A stretch of DNA of 11,552 nt. Source: an uncultured Oscillospiraceae bacterium. GTDB lineage: Bacteria > Bacillota > Clostridia > Oscillospirales > Acutalibacteraceae. The notes beneath the pieces are model-generated. The model did not search any database and was not told the origin of the DNA. It was given only the letters and a program-made list of their open reading frames with translations. Of this stretch, positions 6,382 through 11,552 are shown one piece after another. The position numbers and the translations under genes were made by a program. The stretch covers positions 1 through 11,552 of the forward strand of contig UQLR01000031.1 in NCBI GenBank assembly GCA_900541975.1, read 5' to 3'. How positions within the stretch are numbered: position 1 is the stretch's first letter; each line of letters starts with the position of its first letter.

Positions 6382-6976
6382 GTTCCCCGCAATCCCCGCA
6401 GATTACATTGACCTCCCGCGTTGCCCGGATGATGGTGCCGCTGCAAGGGCATACATATTGGATACTGCGGTTCTTGGATTTTTTGCTCCCGCCCTTAGTG
6501 GTGCCTTCCACCGGCAGGCGGCTGGCGTTGATCTTGTCCTCGCCCAAAGTTTTTCTGATCCATGCCTCAGTCTCCGGGGCCAGCGTTGTTACCGTCCAGC
6601 CATACTTGGCGTGCTTCTCGATATGCAGGCCGTGGGCCTCAGCGGTGGCCTTAAATTTCTGGTTGTGGTAGTAGCCGTTGTTGCTTACGTCTTGGATGCC
6701 ATGAACCAGATTGTAGAGATGCGCCATCTCATGCAGAAGCGTGGCTGCCAGCTCGAAGATGGGCCGGTCAAGGTACTCGGCACAGAGAGTGATTTCCCGA
6801 TATTTCTCTCCGCTGGCGTTCCATATCTCGTTGATACTGCACCAGCCATAAGCCCCGCGCCCTCCGTCCGGGGATACGGTGGTCGCAGGGCGAGTCAATT
6901 CATTGCCATAAAAATGCTCGCCCAACAGGTCGAACATTTCCTCGGCTTTCTTTACGATTTCAGATATTTGCAGCAT
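6365..6976 (-). CDS. SprT-like zinc metalloprotease-domain protein
   Basis: This 203-residue protein has the SprT-like fold signature: a zinc and catalytic site HEMAH (82-86) with a likely third ligand His104 in YHNQKF. It ends in a zinc-ribbon-like CPC ... CGDC (Cys176, Cys178, Cys193, Cys196). Proteins of this kind occur on integrative elements; the substrate is unknown, and the cellular relatives (SprT, Spartan) act on DNA-bound proteins. The start at 6976 is chosen because GAGGAGG lies 8 bases upstream. The frame stays open upstream to 7216, with a possible ATG at 7102, so an N-terminal extension of about 42 residues cannot be excluded. The gene is divergent from the GntR operon, and its tail lies in repeat copy 1. 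Confidence 0.8.
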   Translation of the reverse strand: MLQISEIVKKAEEMFDLLGEHFYGNELTRPATTVSPDGGRGAYGWCSINEIWNASGEKYREITLCAEYLDRPIFELAATLLHEMAHLYNLVHGIQDVSNNGYYHNQKFKATAEAHGLHIEKHAKYGWTVTTLAPETEAWIRKTLGEDKINASRLPVEGTTKGGSKKSKNRSIQYVCPCSGTIIRATREVNVICGDCGEPFERA

Positions 6977-7103
6977 GGTTGCGTCCTCCTCAAAGATATG
7001 TTTTATTTCTGTGAGTGACAGCTTACATATCATGAGTGGAAAAGCAAGCTCTAAAAGTCTCAATTTTTCTTTTTCCTGCAATTTTGTAAACTTTTTTAAC
7101 ATA

Positions 7104-7132
7104 TTGATTCCAGCCGCCATATGTGTTATACT
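7104..7132 (+). promoter_or_regulatory. Sigma-A promoter of the gntR-ABC operon
   Basis: TTGATT (7104-7109), 17 bases and TATACT (7127-7132) give a good promoter. Transcription would begin near 7139, inside the palindromic operator and about 40 bases before the TTG start of the regulator gene. Confidence 0.72.
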
Positions 7133-7155
7133 GTTATGCACATAAGCATAACAGT
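7130..7155. promoter_or_regulatory. Palindromic operator, likely for the YtrA-type GntR regulator
   Basis: Two perfect ten-base arms, ACTGTTATGC (7130-7139) and GCATAACAGT (7146-7155), flank six bases. The site overlaps the end of the -10 hexamer and the predicted transcription start. Occupation should block the operon promoter, fitting autorepression, which is usual for YtrA-type regulators beside ABC transporters. Binding itself is inferred. Confidence 0.72.
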
Positions 7156-7178
7156 TAAAACAGGAGGGTGAGGATGGA

Positions 7179-7562
7179 TTGAAGTTAATTATTTCAAATG
7201 TATCGGGCATACCCATTTACGAGCAAATTAAGCAGCAGGTCAAAGCCGCTATCTTGTCTGGCGAACTGAAAGAGGAAGAAGCATTGCCATCCCTCCGAAC
7301 ACTGGCGAAGGACTTGAAAATCAGTGTTCTGACAGTTACAAGAGCCTATACAGAACTGGAACAAGAAGGGTTTGTTAAGAATGTTCAGGGCCGCGGTTGT
7401 TTTGTACTTGGCAGCGGTTCCGAACTTATGAAGGAGCAACTAATCTGCAAAGTGGAAAATAGCTTAACAGAAGCTATAAAAGCAGCAAAAATTGCTAACC
7501 TATCTAACGAGGAACTACATCATCTTTTAGATATTTTATTGGAGGCGAATACAAATGACTAA
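7179..7562 (+). CDS. GntR-family transcriptional regulator, YtrA type
   Basis: This 127-residue protein consists of an N-terminal winged helix-turn-helix (about 10-78), including LPSLRTLAKDL and TVTRAYTELEQEGF, and a short helical C-terminus without a ligand-binding domain. That architecture defines the YtrA subfamily, dimeric repressors usually encoded ahead of an ABC transporter. The TTG at 7179 is the start because the upstream ATG (7174) runs into a stop after two codons; GGAGG lies at 7163-7167. Its stop overlaps the ATPase start by eight bases, indicating translational coupling. The palindrome at 7130-7155 is its likely target. Confidence 0.9.
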   Translation: MKLIISNVSGIPIYEQIKQQVKAAILSGELKEEEALPSLRTLAKDLKISVLTVTRAYTELEQEGFVKNVQGRGCFVLGSGSELMKEQLICKVENSLTEAIKAAKIANLSNEELHHLLDILLEANTND

Positions 7563-8415
7563 TTATTTGGAAGTAAAAAATCTGTCAAAATCTTTCGACA
7601 GTTTTCAGCTTCATAACATTTCTTTTACGCTCCCCAAAGGCTATATCATGGGGTTGATCGGGCCAAACGGCTCCGGCAAAACAACTACCATCAAGCTCAT
7701 TCTGAATATGCTGGGGCGCAATGACGGCGAAATCAAGATCATGGGGCTGGATAATATCGCTGACGAACAAAAAGCAAAAGCAGAGCTTGGCGTAGTATTT
7801 GATACAAACTATTTCAGCGATGATTGGCAGGTAACGCAGGTGGAAAAAACCATCTCCGTTTTCTATCCTAATTGGAACCCGGAGCAATTTGCTCAAATGC
7901 TGCGGAAGTTCCATATTGCTCCCACCAAGAAAGTAAAGGAACTTTCAAAGGGAATGCAAATGAAGTTGATGCTGGCCTGTGCGTTCTCTTATGACGCAAA
8001 GCTACTGATTCTGGATGAGCCCACCAGCGGCCTTGACCCAGTTTCCAGAGATGAATTGCTTCAAATCCTCTCGGAATATATCGAGGATGGGGAACACAGC
8101 GTTTTGTTCTCTACCCATATTACCGGCGATCTGGAACGCGCTGCTGACTATATCACTTATATTAGTTATGGGGAACTGTTTTTCAGCGGCGGCAAAGATG
8201 AATTTGTCGATATGTTCCGTATTGTCAAGGGCGGAACATATGAACTGTCTACTGATCTGAAAGAAAAGGCAGTTGGTATCCGCACATTTCCCACGGGCTT
8301 TGAAGCATTGCTTAAAACCGAAGATACCGGCGCTTTTTCCGCTTTGAGTATTGAACCGGCTACCATTGATGAAATTGTTGTATTCACAAGCAAGAAAGGT
8401 GACGATTATGAGTAA
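7555..8415 (+). CDS. ABC transporter ATP-binding protein (YtrB/EcsA-like)
   Basis: This 286-residue ATPase powers the ABC-2 permease encoded next. Walker A is GPNGSGKT (36-43), the signature is LSKGM (130-134) rather than LSGGQ, Walker B is LLILDEP (150-156) and the switch histidine is His188 in STH. The usual Q-loop glutamine is not obvious: the region around 80-88 reads VVFDTNYFS, as seen in several YtrB-like proteins. A C-terminal extension of about 80 residues follows the nucleotide-binding domain. GGAGG (7541-7545) precedes the ATG. It overlaps gntR and the permease by eight bases on each side. Substrate unknown; peptide antibiotics or envelope stress are typical of the family. Confidence 0.93.
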   Translation: MTNYLEVKNLSKSFDSFQLHNISFTLPKGYIMGLIGPNGSGKTTTIKLILNMLGRNDGEIKIMGLDNIADEQKAKAELGVVFDTNYFSDDWQVTQVEKTISVFYPNWNPEQFAQMLRKFHIAPTKKVKELSKGMQMKLMLACAFSYDAKLLILDEPTSGLDPVSRDELLQILSEYIEDGEHSVLFSTHITGDLERAADYITYISYGELFFSGGKDEFVDMFRIVKGGTYELSTDLKEKAVGIRTFPTGFEALLKTEDTGAFSALSIEPATIDEIVVFTSKKGDDYE

Positions 8416-9055
8416 CATATTGAAAGCAACGAAATTAGACTTCTCGCTGGTAAAGCCATATATCAAAATGATTGGGTTTACCATGCTTCTTCCTATTGCT
8501 TTTGCGGCAATCAACCGTTCAATCCTGACAGGTGTTTCCTTTGCCATGTGCTTTATCGCCATGACCACAGGCTATGCCTTCTCCGTAACAGAGAAAAACA
8601 GCATGGAGCGTTTGTACGGAATTTTGCCCATCAAGAAAAGTGAAATGGTGACGGGCAGGTATCTCTTTGTCCTTGCATTAGGCACACTTGCTCTGGTGGT
8701 TTCTCTTATCACCCAGCCGATTGTATTGCGGGCAATGGGTGAAAATGTTGGGACACTTGATATGATTAGTGCAGCCATCGGTGGCCTGTTCCTGTTTGCT
8801 CTTTATACCGTATTTCAAATTCCGGGCTATTACAAATACGGAGCCATCAAAGGCCGTGTGTTCATGTATATTCCCGTGGCCGGATTTTTGGCAACCTTGT
8901 TTTTCCTGCCCAAGATGCCCGCTGACAATCCCATTGTGACTATGATTGTAAGTTCCCCGGTGCTGCTTATCGGTCTTGCGATTGTACTCATTATTGTGAT
9001 GTACGCTGTGTCTATTTGGTTCTCCATTCGGATAATGGAAAATAAAGAAATGTAA
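8408..9055 (+). CDS. ABC-2 type permease, ABC2_membrane_5-like
   Basis: This 215-residue membrane protein has about six hydrophobic segments (near 21-38, 41-58, 84-105, 121-137, 152-167 and 177-202). The cytoplasmic stretch MERLYGILPIKKSEMVTGRY (66-85) is typical of this permease group. The start at 8408 is chosen because AAAGGTG lies just before it and it overlaps the ATPase stop by eight bases; an in-frame ATG at 8351 lies well inside the ATPase gene and is unlikely. It should form the membrane half of the transporter, probably as a dimer. Confidence 0.88.
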   Translation: MSNILKATKLDFSLVKPYIKMIGFTMLLPIAFAAINRSILTGVSFAMCFIAMTTGYAFSVTEKNSMERLYGILPIKKSEMVTGRYLFVLALGTLALVVSLITQPIVLRAMGENVGTLDMISAAIGGLFLFALYTVFQIPGYYKYGAIKGRVFMYIPVAGFLATLFFLPKMPADNPIVTMIVSSPVLLIGLAIVLIIVMYAVSIWFSIRIMENKEM

Positions 9056-9065
9056 GGTGAGCAAT

Positions 9066-9188
9066 ATGGATTTCACAATTTTAGTAGTAGTCCTTTTGAT
9101 CGGTGTCGGCATTCCGGTTCGGAACAAGATTATCCGCAAATATCGGGAGGAAAAAAAGAAACAGGATAAAAACCGGGATGGAAAATGA
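9066..9188 (+). CDS. 40-residue single-pass membrane peptide
   Basis: The frame MDFTILVVVLLIGVGIPVRN continues into a very basic tail rich in Lys, Arg and Glu. One membrane helix (about 3-18) with a cytoplasmic tail is predicted. AAGGTGAG lies before the ATG, ten bases separate it from the permease, and its TGA overlaps the ATG of the next gene. Its place in the operon suggests a small partner of the transporter, but this is inference; no family is recognised. Confidence 0.62.
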   Translation: MDFTILVVVLLIGVGIPVRNKIIRKYREEKKKQDKNRDGK

Positions 9189-9382
9189 TGGGTATGGAGA
9201 AAACAGAGTTTATCCGCTGTCCGATCTGTGGGAATAAAACACGCGACAAAGTTAGAGAAGATACTATTCTCAAAAATTTTCCTCTCTTTTGTCCAAAATG
9301 TAAAAGCGAGTGTCTAATTGATGTCGAACAATTCCATATAACCGTTATCAAAGCGCCAGACGCACAGCCGCAGAGCCGATAA
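9185..9382 (+). CDS. Cysteine-rich KTR-domain protein
   Basis: This 65-residue protein has two CxxC pairs, CPICGNKTRDK and CPKC, in a zinc-ribbon arrangement. The sequence from RCPICGNKTRDK to FPLFCPKC matches the Cys_rich_KTR family, small proteins often found on conjugative transposons; the role is unknown. The ATG at 9185 overlaps the previous stop by four bases; in-frame ATGs at 9188 and 9194 are alternatives. Its stop codon lies inside the terminator stem. Confidence 0.82.
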   Translation: MMGMEKTEFIRCPICGNKTRDKVREDTILKNFPLFCPKCKSECLIDVEQFHITVIKAPDAQPQSR

Positions 9383-9420
9383 CACACAAGGTCTAATTCC
9401 TTGTGGTTATCGGCTCTTTT
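9373..9420 (+). terminator. Terminator of the gntR-ABC operon
   Basis: An 18-pair stem with a single bulged base (GAGCCGATAAC at 9373-9383 with GTTATCGGCTC at 9406-9416, then CACAAGG with CCTTGTG) closes a seven-base loop and is followed by TTTT. The stop codon of the KTR gene lies in the left arm. Confidence 0.93.
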
Positions 9421-9469
9421 GAATGGGTGTCGCTATTAGGCTATGAATGATTGAAGGAGGTCTAACAAT

Positions 9470-9735
9470 ATGAACGAGATTTTGAAACTGGAACATATCC
9501 AATACGCAAGGAACTATCCACTGTGTTTTTTATCCCGTTGTTCTTCCCAATCATACTTACCGTTTTTCTGATTGCGGGAACACAGTTTCTTTTCGGAAAA
9601 TCGTTTTTGCAGGAAGGGCTTGTGTTGTTTTATGGTCTGGTGACAATTCTGCTATTCTGTACCATTTACCTGACCTACTTTGGAGCGACAATGTTTCTGT
9701 TCAAAAAGGTAATTGTCCTTAAATTGAAAAATTAA
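9470..9735 (+). pseudogene. Remnant of a BceAB-type ABC transporter (deletion fusion)
   Basis: A good ribosome site (GAAGGAGG) precedes ATG 9470 and the frame MNEILKLEHIQ, which reads like the start of a BceA/LolD-type ATPase. The resemblance stops after about 11 residues, and this frame ends after 33 codons. In another frame, IRKELSTVFFIPLFFPI and two hydrophobic segments run to a stop at 9735, resembling the C-terminal end of a BceB-type permease. The simplest reading is that an internal deletion near 9500-9505 removed most of both genes. No Walker motif remains, so no working transporter is made. The family assignment is from recall of typical starts and ends. Confidence 0.55.
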
Positions 9736-9830
9736 GTGGGAATAAAGCAGTAAAATACAAAAGAGTTTTCACTTATAGCAAGGTGGGCCTGCCTTTGGTA
9801 TGGCGGCATGGTAGGCGCTTGGCAGCCCAT
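9732..9830 (-). CDS. Small ORF starting in repeat copy 2, hypothetical
   Basis: A 32-residue frame begins MGCQAPTMPPYQRQAHL and shares its first 15 residues closely with the frame in copy 1. AGGGGGTG lies just before the ATG at 9830. Its stop overlaps the end of the BceB-like remnant on the other strand. It may be a microprotein or the remains of a longer conserved gene. Confidence 0.22.
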   Translation of the reverse strand: MGCQAPTMPPYQRQAHLAISENSFVFYCFIPT

Positions 9831-9977
9831 TTTTGCACCCCCTTTGGCTCATACAAATAAGGAAATGAGGAAACGCGAAAAAGTGTCTGCCGCCGACCAG
9901 CGCCTCATATCCCATATAGAACAATTTAGCGGGAACTTTTGCGGCTCCCGCTTTCTTTATTTATGCCTGATCGAAAG
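9782..9977. repeat. Diverged direct repeat, copy 2
   Basis: This is the partner of 6183-6381 in the same orientation. It keeps the 29-base identical block and the GCGGGA / TCCCGC hairpin. Read on the minus strand it follows the ABC-F gene, as copy 1 follows the SprT-like gene. In this copy the minus-strand frame containing AKVPAKLFYMGYEAL stays open further than in copy 1, where a one-base indel shifts it. Confidence 0.85.
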
Positions 9978-10032
9978 TCTTTCCGTAATGTATTTTTCTC
10001 ATTGTGGGATAGGGGTGTTTGAAATGTATTTT

Positions 10033-11552
10033 CTATTTTTTCTCGATGTTAATCACCCGCTGCGTCCAATCCTGATAAAAGGCTTCCTCATGCGATACAA
10101 GCAATACCGTCCCAGCAAAATTTGAAAGGGCCGTTTTTAAAGCCTCTTTTGCCTGTATGTCTAAATGGTTTGTAGGCTCGTCCATAATTAGAAAATTACA
10201 GGGAGTTAAGGTAAGCAAGCACATTTTTACCTTTGCTTGTTCACCGCCACTTAAAGTCCCGATGGCCTGCATAGCGTGTTTGCTGGAAATCCCGCACCGC
10301 GCTAAGTGCTTGCGGACATCTTTTGTCACCATATTGGGATAAGCATTGGCAACAATTTGAATGGGCGTCAATTCAGGTTCTTCCCACTCTAAATCCTGTT
10401 CAAAATATCCGATCGTAACCTGATCAGAAAATTTGAAATCTCCCTGCATAGATGGAATTTCCCCAATCAGGGTCTTTAATAGCGTCGATTTTCCAATCCC
10501 ATTAAACCCAGTAATCACAACTTTCTGGCCTCCTTTCATGCTAAATTCAATATTGGATAAGACGGGGTAATGGTAGCCAACCGCCAGGTGCTTCACCAGC
10601 AGGTGTTCTGTATTGGTTAGAGGGAGTACAGGGAAATGGAAATGGGGAATCATTTCCTTTTGGTCTAAGGCTTCCATTTTATCCATTCGGTCAAGCTGTT
10701 TTTGCCGTCCCCTCGCCATTTTTGCTTTTCTGCCAGCTATATTCTTGCGTATAAATTCCTCTGTCTTTTTAATTTCCTTTTGCTGGGCCGCATATTGGCG
10801 TACATAATCTTCCCGCAGCAAGGTTTTCTTCCGCAGAAATTCGGAATATGTGCCGTAGTATTTTGTAATCGTGTCATTGTCTATATCACAAATGCGGTTC
10901 GCTATCTTATCCAAAAAATCGAAATCATGGGAAACCACTAAAAAGGCATTTTTCAAAGCAGATAAATATTCCGCCAGCCATGTCACATGGTCTTTGTCAA
11001 GAAAATTGGTCGGCTCGTCCAGCAACAGAACATCCGGCTTTTCCAGCAGTAATTTTGCTAAAATTACTTTTGCCCGCTGGCCGCCACTCATTTCAGTAAT
11101 TGGACGGTCAAGGCCAATCGCAAGAAGTCCTAACCCATTGGCAACGCGCTCAATGGCGGTATCTATCGAATAAAAGTCGTGGGCTTCAAGCTGCTCCTGA
11201 TAACGGGCGGCCAGTTCTAGGCTTTTCATATCACCGTCAGCCGCTTTTTCATATAGCTGCAACGCCTGTGCTTCCATTTCAAATAACTTTGTGAAAGCAG
11301 ATTTAAGAAACTCTTTCATTGTTAGTGTATGGTCGATTTCTGCATATTGGTCTAAATAACCAATCGTGGTATTTGGCTGCCAGACAATACGCCCGTTGTC
11401 TGGTATGATCTGTTCCGTACAGATCTTGATTAAGGTACTCTTGCCGGTTCCGTTCTGGCCGACAATACCAATATGTTCCCCCTTATTCAGTGTAAAACCT
11501 GCATTTTTGTATAGCACATTCTCACCAAAAGAGTGTGTCAGTCCGTCAATTT
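10033..11552 (-). CDS. ABC-F family ATPase, N-terminus beyond window
   Basis: Two ABC domains in one chain without membrane segments identify an ABC-F protein, which acts on the ribosome: housekeeping translation factor or antibiotic protection. The visible 505 residues begin IDGLTHSFGENVLYKNAGF, so only a few N-terminal residues are missing past the right edge. Domain 1 has GQNGTGKST (about 31-39), MSGGQ (154-158) and LLLDEPTNFLD; domain 2 has GFNGIGKST (about 348-356), LSGGE (433-437) and IMDEPTNHLD. The first site has Phe where His is usual. The interdomain linker (about 230-310) is basic and Lys/Arg/Gln-rich. Its place next to an accessory cassette makes a resistance-type role possible, but the subclass cannot be fixed by eye. 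Confidence 0.93.
   Translation of the reverse strand, partial: IDGLTHSFGENVLYKNAGFTLNKGEHIGIVGQNGTGKSTLIKICTEQIIPDNGRIVWQPNTTIGYLDQYAEIDHTLTMKEFLKSAFTKLFEMEAQALQLYEKAADGDMKSLELAARYQEQLEAHDFYSIDTAIERVANGLGLLAIGLDRPITEMSGGQRAKVILAKLLLEKPDVLLLDEPTNFLDKDHVTWLAEYLSALKNAFLVVSHDFDFLDKIANRICDIDNDTITKYYGTYSEFLRKKTLLREDYVRQYAAQQKEIKKTEEFIRKNIAGRKAKMARGRQKQLDRMDKMEALDQKEMIPHFHFPVLPLTNTEHLLVKHLAVGYHYPVLSNIEFSMKGGQKVVITGFNGIGKSTLLKTLIGEIPSMQGDFKFSDQVTIGYFEQDLEWEEPELTPIQIVANAYPNMVTKDVRKHLARCGISSKHAMQAIGTLSGGEQAKVKMCLLTLTPCNFLIMDEPTNHLDIQAKEALKTALSNFAGTVLLVSHEEAFYQDWTQRVINIEKK

Noticed and set aside
6458..7018. 186-codon plus-strand frame opposite the SprT-like gene
   Set aside because: The minus strand encodes a clear HEMAH protease domain and zinc ribbon; the plus frame has no recognisable features.
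1..11552. CRISPR array, riboswitch or integrase gene
   Set aside because: No regularly spaced repeats, no recognised aptamer and no recombinase or transposase motif were seen on either strand.

Overview
The window looks like chromosomal DNA of an endospore-forming, Gram-positive anaerobe of class Clostridia, possibly a gut Oscillospiraceae/Ruminococcaceae-type organism. The reasons are a SpoIIQ-like protein behind a sigma-F-type promoter, strong AGGAGG-type ribosome sites, sigma-A promoters, compact intergenic gaps, and mobile-element-type genes (Cys-rich KTR protein, YtrA-type GntR/ABC cassette, ABC-F ATPase). The genus is inferred from gene style only; no species is claimed.

Left half (about 1-5,550), core-like and all on the minus strand. 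Reading right to left: a Cof-type HAD phosphatase (4649-5479) and a Sir2-family NAD-dependent deacylase (3899-4624) form a two-gene unit with a strong sigma-A promoter. htpG/Hsp90 (1868-3754) follows, with its own consensus promoter and a GC-rich hairpin in its leader. Next come a five-segment membrane protein of unknown function (1159-1740), a strong terminator, and spoIIQ (118-933) behind a promoter that fits the sigma-F pattern. A plus-strand terminator at the extreme left probably ends a gene outside the window.

Middle (about 5,590-6,150). A tRNA-Leu(UAG) gene on the plus strand has an encoded CCA and a strong terminator. About 200 bp with no recognisable gene follow, then two plus-strand terminator hairpins in tandem.

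Right half (about 6,180-11,552), accessory in character. A direct repeat of about 195 bp, two diverged copies roughly 80% alike at 6183-6381 and 9782-9977, brackets a 3.4 kb cassette. The cassette holds an SprT-like zinc protease (minus strand). It also holds a plus-strand operon: YtrA-type GntR repressor, ABC ATPase, ABC-2 permease, a 40-residue membrane peptide and a Cys-rich KTR protein, all overlapping or nearly so. A near-perfect palindrome sits on the operon promoter and is the likely operator. A remnant in which the start of a BceA-like ATPase appears joined to the end of a BceB-like permease closes the cassette. Outside the second repeat lies an ABC-F ATPase (minus strand) that runs off the right edge. 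Each repeat copy lies immediately downstream of a minus-strand gene and preserves a small reading frame, so the repeats look like a shared trailer or recombination scar through which accessory genes were exchanged.

No wholly new system is evident. The most notable items are the repeat-bracketed cassette, the conserved mini-ORF in the repeats, the BceAB deletion remnant, the palindromic operator and the htpG leader hairpin.
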